This document shows, piece by piece, positions 8,693 to 16,926 of a stretch of 49,643 nt of DNA. Below the pieces are notes generated by a model, which saw nothing but the letters and a program-made list of their open reading frames with translations, was not told the origin of the DNA and made no database searches. The DNA is from an uncultured Oscillospiraceae bacterium (GTDB lineage: Bacteria; Bacillota; Clostridia; Oscillospirales; Oscillospiraceae), in contig CAJTLI010000018.1 in NCBI GenBank assembly GCA_910577525.1, positions 1-49,643 on the forward strand, given 5' to 3'. Each line of letters starts with the position of its first letter. Within the stretch, counting starts at the first letter, position 1. A program made the position numbers and the translations under genes.

Positions 8693-8695
8693 GGC

Positions 8696-9409
8696 CTACA
8701 CACCACCCACCATAAATTCCGCGTATGCCCGTAAAAACTTCTGCTTGTAGGAGCGGCCGATCCGCAGCTTTGCCCCCTCCATCAGTACATCGTCGCCCAC
8801 CACGCTGCGCACATACTGCATATTGACCACGTACCACCGGCTGATGGCGCAGTAGCTTTCCGGCAGCTGCTGATCCATGGATTTCAGGGGGCCCAGGGAA
8901 CGGTATACCTTGTCCCGTGTGTGCCAGTTCAAGTAATGGCCCTCGACTTCCACATAGCGTATCTCCCGAAGGTGCAGGCCTATCGTCTCACCTTCGGCCC
9001 GGATCACAAATCGATCCTCGCTTTTGCTGCCCACGTGCGCAAGGATCCTTTTTAACTTCAGGTTGAAGGCATGGTAATTGATGGGCTTCAAAATATAATC
9101 AAACGCCTCCACGGCGTACCCCTCAATGGCATACTGCGCCATATTGGTCACAAATACAAGGGTCACGCTGCGGTCGATCCGCCTGAGCCGCTCCGCTGCC
9201 TCCATCCCGGTCATGAGCGGCAGCTTGATGTCCATGAAGATCAGGTCATAATTTGCCTTATACGAATCCAGCAGCAGCACCGCGTTTGCGAAATGTGTGA
9301 CCTGGAACTGCAAACGGTTCTGTGCGGCGTATTGCGTCAGACAGTCCATCAGATTCCTGGCTTCCTCATCATTGTCCTCAACGACTGCAATGTCGACCAC
9401 TTCATTCAC
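8696..9409 (-). CDS. LytTR-family response regulator
   Basis: A 237-residue protein. The receiver domain (residues 5-120) has acidic pair ED at 11-12, phospho-acceptor Asp60 in IFMDIKLP, VFVTN and the conserved Lys in YILKP. The LytTR DNA-binding domain spans about 133-235 (IRYVEVEGHYLNWHTRD, then SRWYVVNMQYV). The ATG at 9409 follows a G-rich stretch (AGGGGGG, 4 bases away) rather than a classic SD. It forms an operon with the kinase gene. LytTR proteins bind direct repeats near -35 boxes; a fitting site lies at 7306-7333, in front of the GH3 lipoprotein operon. No comparable repeat was found before its own gene. Confidence 0.9.
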   Translation of the reverse strand: MNEVVDIAVVEDNDEEARNLMDCLTQYAAQNRLQFQVTHFANAVLLLDSYKANYDLIFMDIKLPLMTGMEAAERLRRIDRSVTLVFVTNMAQYAIEGYAVEAFDYILKPINYHAFNLKLKRILAHVGSKSEDRFVIRAEGETIGLHLREIRYVEVEGHYLNWHTRDKVYRSLGPLKSMDQQLPESYCAISRWYVVNMQYVRSVVGDDVLMEGAKLRIGRSYKQKFLRAYAEFMVGGV

Positions 9410-9789
9410 CCCCCTGCACGCATATCCCCGTATGGGTTCGCTTATAAGAATTCTTTTGGCTTGCTATAACGCACATGGGCGGGCTATAGCCGCGGCCTTC
9501 TCCCCATGATATTTGATGAAACGGCCAAACAGAGCGCCATCTATGTTGCAGGCATTGTCAGCATGGTGGGGAACGGCCGATGGTGCAGGTACCAATGTCG
9601 TGCGGGGGGAATCTTTGCGGTCATAATGCGCACTTCTTTTCATTGCAACCGCTGCAATATACGCTGCTTTAGTCGCCATTATAGCATTGCAATGATTGTA
9701 AGTCAACGTCTCCAAATTACCAATCAGAATGACGTACGTCATATGTCTTCCCAGTATATGCCGGCAGGAACGGATCTGGAGGGCGGCTG
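9410..9789. other. Intergenic region without a convincing gene
   Basis: This 380-base stretch contains only short open frames with no SD and unnatural composition. It includes the upstream region of the response regulator (minus) and a perfect 14-base palindrome at 9729-9742. Base composition shifts here from the GC-rich neighbours toward AT-rich sequence that continues to about 11 kb. It may be a worn remnant of an inserted segment. Confidence 0.5.
9729..9742. promoter_or_regulatory. Perfect 14-base palindrome, possible operator
   Basis: ATGACGTACGTCAT is a perfect inverted repeat. It lies upstream of the small ORF and CPBP gene. A dimeric regulator could bind it, but no partner is identified and chance cannot be excluded. 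Confidence 0.25.
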
Positions 9790-9906
9790 ATGGATTTCGG
9801 CGCGGTGGTATTCAAGGTGAAGCGGAAGAAATACCGGGTGGGGACATACCAAACCTTTGACTGGGGCGGTCAAATGGATTTGGGCGGGGTTGTTTTAAGA
9901 AACTGA
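9790..9906 (+). CDS. Possible 38-residue peptide ORF
   Basis: An ATG at 9790 has a good SD (GGAGGG, six bases upstream) and opens a 38-codon frame ending at a TGA (9904-9906). The peptide begins MDFGAVVFKVKRKKYRVG, has a basic patch and ends LGGVVLRN. No family is recognised. It may be a genuine small protein, or the tail of a degraded gene whose front lies in 9506-9790. It also overlaps the promoter of the CPBP gene. Low confidence. Confidence 0.25.
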   Translation: MDFGAVVFKVKRKKYRVGTYQTFDWGGQMDLGGVVLRN

Positions 9907-9918
9907 GTGTGATATACT
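9890..9918 (+). promoter_or_regulatory. Promoter of the CPBP protease gene
   Basis: -35 TTGTTT (9890-9895), 17-base spacer, -10 TATACT (9913-9918), about 50 bases upstream of the ATG at 9967. Confidence 0.55.
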
Positions 9919-9966
9919 GGGCAAAATTTAGGTTCATGGCAAGTCGCGGATTGGGGCGAACAAATT

Positions 9967-10710
9967 ATGCAAAATGAAAAGGTATATCAAAAGTACCTAT
10001 TTCCTGTCATGCTTCAAATAATTTTAGTGTGCTTAGTTGTATTTTTCCTTCAAAAGAATGACATAGTGTGTGGATATGATTCCTATTTAGGAATGGCGCT
10101 TATTGTGGTTGCCGGAATTTCATCCGCTATGTGGGGATGTATATATCAGGTGAAATGTTGTGGAAATAAGTTGTTTGAGATATTTGTTGATTTCTTTTCC
10201 GTTAAAGCATCTTTGAAGTCATATTGTTTAGTGGCAGTTTTTTTATTTTTAGATTTCTCAAGTGTGATGGTTGGCGGAATATTGCTGGCACAAAAGCCAC
10301 ACATTTTGATATTGCTATTTGCAAAAGCAATCGTATTTGGCGGGATTGAAGAAATCGGATGGCGATATACCTTTCAGCCCGTTCTGGAAAAAAGATGGCC
10401 CTATGGTATTGCCGCTCTGATTACTTTTATATGTTGGGGAATATGGCATTTCCTGTTTTTCTATGTAGACGGCAGCATAACAACTGTAGAGGTGATTCCG
10501 TTTGCAATAGGGTTATTGACAAATTGCTTTATCCTATCTGCAATTTTCCGATTTTCAAACTCTCTGTGGTTGTGTGTAATGACACACGCACTAATTAATG
10601 CGCTATCCCAAGTAACTATTGGAGGGAATCTATTTACAGATGTATTTGCGAAAATGCTAATCATCATTGTCTCAATTCTGCTGAGCAGCAGGGAAAGGAA
10701 CAACGCCTAA
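9967..10710 (+). CDS. CPBP-family intramembrane metalloprotease (CAAX/Abi type)
   Basis: A 247-residue, multi-helix membrane protein. It shows the CPBP (Rce1/Abi) signature: EEIGWR (Glu128, Glu129, Arg133), the downstream WGIWHFLFF with His161, and a later NALSQ segment. The family contains putative metal-dependent intramembrane proteases used for prenyl-protein processing, bacteriocin self-immunity or unknown roles. The gene is clearly AT-rich compared with everything around it. It has its own promoter and strong downstream terminators and no functional neighbours, so it looks like an acquired single-gene cassette. The substrate is unknown. Confidence 0.85.
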   Translation: MQNEKVYQKYLFPVMLQIILVCLVVFFLQKNDIVCGYDSYLGMALIVVAGISSAMWGCIYQVKCCGNKLFEIFVDFFSVKASLKSYCLVAVFLFLDFSSVMVGGILLAQKPHILILLFAKAIVFGGIEEIGWRYTFQPVLEKRWPYGIAALITFICWGIWHFLFFYVDGSITTVEVIPFAIGLLTNCFILSAIFRFSNSLWLCVMTHALINALSQVTIGGNLFTDVFAKMLIIIVSILLSSRERNNA

Positions 10711-10738
10711 TCTGTTTCACGATGAGACACAATTCGAC

Positions 10739-10767
10739 AAAACGTACCTCGGAATGAGGTACGTTTT
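10739..10767 (+). terminator. First stem-loop after the CPBP gene
   Basis: AAAACGTACCTC (10739-10750) pairs perfectly with 10756-10767 around a 5-base loop; the 3' arm ends in TTTT. Located 28 bases past the stop. Confidence 0.7.
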
Positions 10768-10775
10768 GCCGGCTT

Positions 10776-10813
10776 AAAAAGCGGAGAAATGCGTTTGCAT
10801 TTCTCCGCTTTTT
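10776..10813. terminator. Second, very strong bidirectional terminator
   Basis: A perfect 17-base stem (10776-10792 with 10797-10813) closes a GTTT loop. The stem has A5 on one side and T5 on the other, so it can end transcription from both directions. Confidence 0.85.
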
Positions 10814-10999
10814 GTGTTATAATATCATCACAGACGAGGATAATCAAAACTTTTTTGCTATTTATAGTGCTTCTCCGGCAGCAGTTTGGCAACAAAAAAT
10901 CGGATAGCCCATCATTTGTGGATAACTGAAAGAATTAAAATAACCTGTGCTGAATTGTAGTAACAAAAGCGTTTAAGAAACGGTGCTACGAATTGCGTA

Positions 11000-11236
11000 G
11001 TGAAAATCAAATATGTTCCGGCGTCCGGGCACACGCCGGGCAGCGCTCTGTTTGTGGATGAGACGCACCGCGCCGTCCTCTGTGGGGACGCCCTGCCGGA
11101 GCGGCTCAGCAAATTCCCCATAAGGCTTTTGTATGGCTACCGGCATAAAACCGCGGCTATGGCGACCCGGAAAGGAGAGCTGAAGCAGCTGAGGCGGGCA
11201 TCCCAAAAGAGAAAGGGTGTGTCCGCTCGGGTGTAA
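11000..11236 (+). pseudogene. Remnant of a metallo-beta-lactamase-fold hydrolase
   Basis: The frame reads KIKYVPASGHTPGSALFVDE and then AVLCGDALPERLS. This matches the GHTPGS...GDAL core of the metallo-beta-lactamase superfamily (third metal-binding segment and following strand). The N-terminal half with the HxHxDH motif is absent; upstream sequence is AT-rich and contains in-frame stops. The C-terminal part (MATRKGELKQLRRASQKRKG) does not look like the family. No SD precedes the GTG at 11000. This is a broken gene fragment whose original function cannot be named. Confidence 0.6.
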
Positions 11237-11241
11237 TCTCC

Positions 11242-11276
11242 CGCCGCTGGGCATCCTGCCAATTTTCAAACGGCGC
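11242..11276 (-). repeat. Dispersed 35-base repeat, copy 1
   Basis: These 35 bases are identical to 43466-43500, 32 kb away. Here only this end segment is present; the second copy is part of a larger element with inverted ends. It lies between the hydrolase remnant and the 3' end of the ABC operon. Confidence 0.8.
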
Positions 11277-11291
11277 TAAACAGGGAAAAGT

Positions 11292-12368
11292 CTACCGCAC
11301 CGCGGTCATAAAGAGTTTCCCCTGCTTGTTCCACGTTCCACGGCACAAAAGCCCTTCAGCTATGACCACAAAGACCGCAGCCATAAGCCCCACGAACAAA
11401 ATGACAGCCGCCCGGTCAAACGCGTCTTCCGCGGCACAGAGGACGCTCTTCGCCAGAGGATTCTCCCCAAAGGCCATCAGCGCCTCAAAAATATTGCCAA
11501 ACGTATCGGTGTAATGCCCGGCGTCAAAAATCATCTCCGCCGGCAGCAGGGACGGCGGCAGCTCAACGCCGCCCAGCACATAGGCCATGCACACCCCGTC
11601 CAATCCGGCCAGGGCCGTATTCACGGCAGCCAGGCCGCGCCCGCCGCGCCTGCGGAACAGTATACAGGAGCCCGCCCACAACACCACCGGAAACAGCAGC
11701 ATGACCAGCAGAAGGACCAGCCGGGGCACATGTTCCAGAAACTGCTCCACCGCCTTCAGACTGTAAACCCGGGCGTAATCCGCTGTCATGGGGTGAAAAT
11801 AGGGCGCCAGCACGGGAGCCTGGGAGATTTGGGTCTTGGCCTGCGGTTCTATAAAGGGCTGCGCCCCGCCGGCAACAGACAGCAGCAAGGCCGTATCCGT
11901 CCGCCCGTCCAGTCTCAGCGAGGGGGACAAATTTTCAATCTCCGGGACAGGGGCGGAAAATGCCACCAAATACACATCCTCCGCCGTCTCCTGTTCAAGC
12001 AGTTCCACCAACGGCTCCCCCGCCCGCAAGGGGTGGGAGGAAAACTGGATCAGCTCCGCGTTGTAGCTGGGCGTGGCCGTCACCTGCTGGACCCCGCCTT
12101 CACGATCAATTATGGAATAATCCTGGCCGTCTATCTCATGTGCGCGCGGGCCGCTTTCCCAGCCGGAGCCCTCCACCAGCTCAAACAGATGATACCCGGT
12201 CTCGTCGTAGGTAAGCGCCTCCATTGGCAGCACGGTGAGTCCATAGGCGCTGCGGGGGGCAGCCACCACTTGGGCGGTCATCTGTTCCTCGATTTTGAAG
12301 GAGAGCATCGTACAGGCCGCAAGCACCCACGCGAGCAGGGAAAATACGCACAACGTCCTTCGCTTCAC
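11292..12368 (-). CDS. Membrane protein of the sugar ABC operon, unknown function
   Basis: A 358-residue protein. A GTG start at 12368 is chosen because AAGGAG lies 8 bases upstream, overlapping the end of the permease gene; the longer open frame begins inside that gene. One helix is near the N-terminus (FSLLAWVLAACTML). A large extracytoplasmic region of about 200 residues follows. Then come helices near VPRLVLLLVMLLFPVVLW, in the middle of the remainder, and at AAVILFVGLMAAVFVVIAEG. No ATPase or permease signature and no named family recognised. Its position as last gene of the transport operon suggests an accessory or sensing role in uptake; this is inference. Confidence 0.7.
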   Translation of the reverse strand: MKRRTLCVFSLLAWVLAACTMLSFKIEEQMTAQVVAAPRSAYGLTVLPMEALTYDETGYHLFELVEGSGWESGPRAHEIDGQDYSIIDREGGVQQVTATPSYNAELIQFSSHPLRAGEPLVELLEQETAEDVYLVAFSAPVPEIENLSPSLRLDGRTDTALLLSVAGGAQPFIEPQAKTQISQAPVLAPYFHPMTADYARVYSLKAVEQFLEHVPRLVLLLVMLLFPVVLWAGSCILFRRRGGRGLAAVNTALAGLDGVCMAYVLGGVELPPSLLPAEMIFDAGHYTDTFGNIFEALMAFGENPLAKSVLCAAEDAFDRAAVILFVGLMAAVFVVIAEGLLCRGTWNKQGKLFMTAVR

Positions 12369-12370
12369 CG

Positions 12371-13148
12371 TCACATCTCCTTTCCCAGGGCGATCCCCTC
12401 CACCAGTTCCCGGTTGAAATAGAGAAACAGGAACAGGGGCGGCAGAATGGCCAGCACACAGCACACCAGCCGTACGGCGGGGTCGGCGGGAAGCACCGAC
12501 GCCAGGGAAACCGACAGGGGCCAGCGCTCAAAATCCTTGAGATAGGCGATGGGCTGCTCCACCATATTCCAGCCGTCCAGGAAGGACAGCAGCAGGGTGC
12601 AGACCAGCCCGCTTTTGTTCATGGGAACGGCCACCTGGACCAAAATTGCCAGCGTTCCGCAGCCGTCCAACCGGGCCGCGTCCAGAATCTCATCGGGGAT
12701 GGCCCGGAACCCCTGGGCCATGAGAAACGTTCCCAGGGGGAGGAAGACGGCGGGCAGGATCAACGCCCAGCTGGTATCCAGCAGAGCCAGCCCGTCCAGA
12801 ACCAAATAGGTCGGCACCAGGGTCACCTGCAGGGGCAGGATCATCAGCACCGTTAGGGCGAAAAACAGGGCGTTCCTGCCCTTAAACCTGCATTTGGCAA
12901 ATCCATACCCCGACAGGGCGGAGACGATCACCTGGCCGCCCGCGATACAGCAGGCCAGCCCCAGGCTCAGCCAGAAGCGCAGCAGGTATTTCGGCGAGGA
13001 CAGAAACACTGTGTAATAGTGCGTCAGGGTGACGCCGTCCTCCGACCGGAAGCTGTTCGCCAGCACATACAGGAAGGGCGCCAGACACAGCACGGAAAGG
13101 ATCAGGGCACAGAGGCCCCCCCAGCCTGAGCCAAACGCGTTTTTTCAT
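12371..13148 (-). CDS. Carbohydrate ABC transporter permease, MalG type (frameshifted near start)
   Basis: The inner-membrane subunit of a CUT1-type sugar importer. The ATG at 13148 overlaps the stop of the preceding permease as ATGA, and the first residues are MKKRVWLRLGG. A run of seven G (C7 at 13116-13122) then shifts the frame. Removing one G restores LCALILSVLCLAPFLYV and the rest of the permease, with the EAA-loop segment IPDEILDAARLDGCGTLAILVQVAVP. The span is 778 bases, one more than 259 codons. Without the extra base the protein is 258 residues, a normal MalG length. As written, translation would have to start at the internal GTG (13093), losing the first helix. Either a sequencing error or slippage in a G run. 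Confidence 0.85.
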
Positions 13149-14011
13149 GCCCGGAACTCCTCCTTCCGCCTCACCCAGCCGTAGAGGAGGGCGAAAGCCG
13201 CCGTCACCACCAACAGCAGCAGCACCGACGCCACCGCCAGCTTTGGATAGCTCAGATGTTCAAAGCTGTTGCTGATGAAATGCTGGAGCATGTAGATATC
13301 CTCGTGGGGGCTCGTCCCGCCGATGAGGAAGATCTCCCGGAAGCACTTGAAGGCGTTAATCAGGGAAAACACGACGGCAAAGAAAATCGAGTACCACATC
13401 TGCGGCATGGTGATGTACCGGAACCGCTGCCAGGCGGTGGCCCCGTCCAGCCGGGCCGCCCCGTAGTGATCCTCCGGAATTGTAACCAGCCCGGACAGCA
13501 GCAGAATCACGCTGTACCCGGTGTTCTTCCACAGGTAGAGCGCCTCCGCCACCCAGAAGGACGAGGACGAGTGGAGCCAGTCCGACACCGGCAGGCCCAG
13601 GGCGGACAGCGCCCCGTTCAGCAGTCCCGCGCCGCCGAACAGCAGGTCCACCACCAGCACCACCCCGATTACCGGCATGATGTATGGGAACAAAAGCACC
13701 GACTTCAGCAGCCGGTGCTTTTGCGCCTGCGCCCTCAGCAGCAGCGCCACGGCAAAGGACACCACCAGAATCAGCGGCAGGCCCACCAGCAGGAAGCGCA
13801 TGGTGTTCCAGAACGCCAGACGGAACAGCTCCTGGTTCAGAACGGTCCGGTAGTTGGCAAGCCCCACGAAGGTTTGACTGTTTCCAACGCCCCGCATCAC
13901 CGAACGGCGCAGAACCAGAAGGAACGGGAGGGCATAGAACAGCAGACATCCCAGAACGACGGGCGCCACCAGCAGATAGCCGTCCCGGGCGTTTTTCGCG
14001 GATAATTTCAT
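13145..14011 (-). CDS. Carbohydrate ABC transporter permease, MalF/UgpA type
   Basis: A 288-residue inner-membrane protein with six predicted helices. The EAA loop is EDHYGAARLDGATAWQRF followed by RYITMP, which contacts the transport ATPase. No ATPase gene is in the operon, as is common in Firmicutes, where a shared MsmX-like ATPase serves several importers. It is followed with ATGA overlap by the second permease and preceded, 4 bases away, by the binding-protein gene. The substrate is probably an oligosaccharide given the surrounding glycosidases, but the sequence does not prove it. Confidence 0.9.
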   Translation of the reverse strand: MKLSAKNARDGYLLVAPVVLGCLLFYALPFLLVLRRSVMRGVGNSQTFVGLANYRTVLNQELFRLAFWNTMRFLLVGLPLILVVSFAVALLLRAQAQKHRLLKSVLLFPYIMPVIGVVLVVDLLFGGAGLLNGALSALGLPVSDWLHSSSSFWVAEALYLWKNTGYSVILLLSGLVTIPEDHYGAARLDGATAWQRFRYITMPQMWYSIFFAVVFSLINAFKCFREIFLIGGTSPHEDIYMLQHFISNSFEHLSYPKLAVASVLLLLVVTAAFALLYGWVRRKEEFRA

Positions 14012-14015
14012 CCTC

Positions 14016-15511
14016 TCACCCCTCGGCTACGTGCCGCCGCAAAGCGTCGATGGTCTCCTGGGCCTCGGCGTCTACCGTCTCCCGATATTCGTCGCGGAGG
14101 TTCAGCACCATTCTCCACTCGCTCCCAACCGTGATCGGGACCCGCGCCCCGTCAATCTCCGCCGTCAGCAGGGGCAGGATGTCGCCGTCCGTCATGGGCA
14201 TATCCTGGAACGTCTGGACCAGAACGGCTTTCGTACGGCCCTCATCACGGAAGCGTTCCAGCTGGGCGGTCAATTCGCTCCAAAGGGGCTCCACGGAACC
14301 GATGGCCCGCACCGGCCACCCGCTGGCCATCAGGCCGGGGACGGCGTCGTCCCTGACGGGGCGCTTCAGGTCCCACTGGCTCTCGGGCAGGAGCAGCAGG
14401 CGCAGGAAATCATAGGCCGTCTCCGGGTGCCCGCTCCCGGCCCCCACCGCGCCCCACCAGGTGATCTCCGCCGACAAGGAGCCGTCCACACAGCGCAGGG
14501 GGAACATCTCCAGCTCAACGCCCTCCAGCCGGGCCAGTGCGGCGGTGTGGACCGCGTTGGAAAAGCTGTTCACGACCAGGGGCGCGCGCCTGAGCGCGTA
14601 CGGGTCCTCCCCGCCGTCCTTCAGCTCCGGAAGGGCCAGGGGGAACGAGCCCACCTGGACCATATACATGCTGACGGACGGCATCCCATTGCAGATAGCG
14701 TTGCACCGCTCCTCGATTTCCCAGCATTGCCGGGTGAACTCCACAAGCTCCCCGGCGGTCACCTGAACCGTTTCGGTTTTGTAGTCGATCACCCTTGGGA
14801 ACAGGTAGAATGGGTCCCCCCGCATGACCACCGCGGCCCCCCGTTGAACCAGGGCGTATCGCCGTGCTCCAGCAGCTCGCGGAACAGGCCGGTCACGCTG
14901 GACTTCATGGCCTCCACGTCCATGCCGGACCGCTCCAGCCGCGCCCGGTCCGCGTAGACCACGGGGTAGTTATAGCGCAGCGGCAGCATATACCGGGCCC
15001 CGTCCACCACGCCCGCGTCCATGACGCCGGCCGTCAGCTCCTCCGTATTCAGCCCGTCGTCCCCGTCGTACAGGGCGCTGACATCGTAGAACAGGCCGTT
15101 ATACATCGCCTGCTCTACATCGGGGAACAGGCCCCCGTCCAGTACGGTATTATAGACATGGGCGGCGAGCTGCACCTCTATATACGGCGTCATCACATAG
15201 AGGTCCGGCCCACCCCCCCCCGCCATGATCTCCGTGCGCAGCTGCTCCAGGCGGGTCTCCCGTTCCTCGCCGGGCTCGGGCAGGAACTCCAGCTCAATCG
15301 TGACGTTTTCATGCTCCGCCTGATACTTTTTGATCAGGCGGTTGAGCTCATAGTGCATCCCGTAACGCTCGGATCTCATGGCGTTGGTCAGCACCCGGAG
15401 GGTCACAGGCCCGTCCACAGTTGGCTGCTCCCGGCCGCAGCCCGCCGGCAGGAGCAGGAGCGCGGCCAGGGCAGCAGCCAAGGCCCGCCGGATTGCGCGC
15501 GCATGTTTCAT
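14016..15511 (-). CDS. Sugar-binding lipoprotein of the ABC importer (frameshifted)
   Basis: Extracellular solute-binding protein (family 1 type). The ATG at 15511 begins MKHARAIRRALAAALAALLL with lipobox PAGC. The N-lobe shows VTLRVLTNAM and EIMAGGGGPDLYVMTPY. At the six-G run (C6 at 14837-14842) the frame breaks after DTPWFNGG. In the next frame it continues AAVVMRGDPFYLFPRV to a proper C-lobe ending RRHVAEG. Adding one G gives 498 residues, normal for the family; the 1496-base span is exactly one base short. A nine-G run at 15213-15221 lies in the same gene. The start overlaps the stop of the small peptide gene. As sequenced the product is truncated at 14789. Confidence 0.85.
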
Positions 15512-15642
15512 TAGAGTGGACAAACGTCAGGTCTCACCGGCTTACGCATCGCGGAATCCGCCGCAGCCGCAGGCATTGCCAGAGCGCTCACCGACAGCGC
15601 CAAGGCCAAAAACAGGGCCACAAATTTTTTGCGTTTTTTCAT
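15511..15642 (-). CDS. 43-residue secreted peptide translationally coupled to the binding protein
   Basis: SD GGAGG lies upstream of an ATG opening MKKRKKFVALFLALALSVSA, a clear signal peptide with an AAA-type cleavage site at about residue 28. It leaves a mature stretch of about 15 residues (DSAMRKPVRPDVCPL). The stop TAA shares its A with the ATG of the binding-protein gene, so the two are coupled. It could be a processed signal peptide, a leader controlling the operon, or the stub of a larger secreted protein. No family recognised. Confidence 0.5.
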   Translation of the reverse strand: MKKRKKFVALFLALALSVSALAMPAAAADSAMRKPVRPDVCPL

Positions 15643-15846
15643 GACAGATACCTCCAAAATGTTTTTTATTTCTACAGCATCAGCTGCGAAATACAAAATG
15701 GGTTTTTTACTGTCTCCGCCGTTTCGTTATAATCCCTGTCCTGCCCACATCGTTTATCAATCCGGCCGCCTAATGATTTTTCGCGGGGAAACGATCTTTT
15801 TTAAGCTCGTCACACACGTCTACCCCGTTGCGCACAATGTGAAATG

Positions 15847-16289
15847 TTAACCCGGGATGCTCCGTCTCCTTCGGCGGGGCGGTTTTTTCACCTGCGGCTC
15901 CTCTGTCTGCACCGGCGGGTCCGCGGGCTCCTTAAAAACGGCGGAATGGATCACAATTACAGACGCGATTGCCGAAAGCATCATGCAGGCGGTTAAAAGC
16001 GCCGCCCAGATCCACATGTAAGGGCGCCGCCTTCCGGCGCCGGCCAGTTCCCCCAAATCCGCCGTCCGGGCGGGCGGCGCCTGCCCGAGCTGCGGGCTTT
16101 CCTCCGCCAGGGCTTCCACAGGGATTTCGAATAACTTCCCTATGGCAACAAGATTGTCGGCGGAGGGCTCCGCCGATCCGCACTCCCATTTGGATATGGC
16201 CTGCCGCGATACGCCCAATTTTTCAGCCAGTTCCATTTGGGTCATACTGTGCTGTTTCCGCAAGGCAGACAACTTCGCCCAAGCTGCAT
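15847..16289 (-). CDS. XRE-family transcriptional regulator with C-terminal membrane helix (frameshifted at residue 4-5)
   Basis: The helix-turn-helix is MTQMELAEKLGVSRQAISKW, then a linker, one membrane helix (MWIWAALLTACMMLSAIASV) and a basic tail RRRRRS. The natural start is the ATG at 16289 with SD AAGGAG, giving MQLG. The frame then breaks at GGG (C3 at 16278-16280). One added G gives MQLGAKLSALRKQHSMTQ, the usual N-terminus of this regulator type, and a 147-residue protein. The 443-base span is one base short of 148 codons. The alternative is initiation at TTG 16272. It probably controls the adjacent sugar ABC operon; membrane-linked XRE proteins often sense envelope state. Function otherwise unknown. 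Confidence 0.75.
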
Positions 16290-16416
16290 CGTATCACTCC
16301 TTCTATGTTTTTTAAACCACCTGCACGTTACAAACGCGCAACCCTTGGTTGCAAATGCGCTTTTGAGAACCTTCCGGCGTTTTGCCCCCCCCTCGAATAT
16401 CCCAGATATAAAGCAA

Positions 16417-16449
16417 AAACCCCTGTATTCGCAATGAATACAGGGGTTT
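16417..16449. terminator. Terminator after the tRNA-Ser pair
   Basis: A perfect 14-base stem (16417-16430 with 16436-16449) around loop GCAAT lies 5 bases past the CCA end of tRNA-Ser(GCU). A five-U tail follows on the minus strand. Also usable in the plus direction. Confidence 0.88.
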
Positions 16450-16453
16450 CTTT

Positions 16454-16544
16454 TGGCGCGGAAGGAGGGATTTGAACCCTCGCACGGTTTTACCCGCCTA
16501 CTCCCTTAGCAGGGGAGCCCCTTCGGCCACTTGGGTACTTCCGC
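16454..16544 (-). tRNA. tRNA-Ser (anticodon GCU)
   Basis: A 91-base class II tRNA with a long variable arm. Acceptor GCGGAAG pairs with CTTCCGC, the discriminator is G and CCA is encoded. The anticodon loop CTGCTAA gives GCU, reading AGC/AGU. The T arm has GGTTCAAATCC. Confidence 0.97.
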
Positions 16545-16578
16545 ATGCCGAAACATCAAAAAAGATGAAATTGTAATC

Positions 16579-16665
16579 TGGCGGAGAGAGTGGGATTCGA
16601 ACCCACGGCCCTTGCGGGTCACCGGTTTTCAAGACCGGCTCCTTAAACCACTCGGACATCTCTCC
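16579..16665 (-). tRNA. tRNA-Ser (anticodon UGA)
   Basis: An 87-base class II tRNA. Acceptor GGAGAGA pairs with TCTCTCC, the discriminator is G and CCA is encoded. The anticodon stem CCGGT/ACCGG encloses loop CTTGAAA, giving UGA. It lies 34 bases upstream of tRNA-Ser(GCU) and is probably co-transcribed with it. Confidence 0.97.
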
Positions 16666-16866
16666 AAATTGGAAACCGTCCAAACGCAGTAGTTATACTA
16701 TCATACTCAGTCCAGTTTGTCAACCGGCAAATTCTCCTGCGGCGGTAAATCCCGCGCGGGCCCGAAGCCAATTTCAGGCGGAGGCGGGGCCCTGGCTTTT
16801 TGTGGAGAAGTCCTGTCCTTCCCAATTTCTTGTGCATTTTGCCGCCTGGGAAATGGCCCGTCCGCC

Positions 16867-16895
16867 TTGCTTTTTTCCCGATAATTTGCTATGCT
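16867..16895 (+). promoter_or_regulatory. Promoter of the aconitase-family gene
   Basis: -35 TTGCTT (16867-16872), 17-base spacer, -10 TATGCT (16890-16895), giving a short leader of about 25 bases to the ATG at 16927. Confidence 0.65.
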
Positions 16896-16926
16896 AAAGC
16901 AAATCGTCCCATGAGAGGAGATACCC

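Noticed and set aside
9464..9742. 92-codon minus-strand frame starting inside the palindrome
   Set aside because: No SD, residue composition not protein-like, and no conserved motif; probably chance in a non-coding stretch.
10707..10895. 62-codon minus-strand frame over the terminators
   Set aside because: It translates through two perfect terminator hairpins; not a gene.
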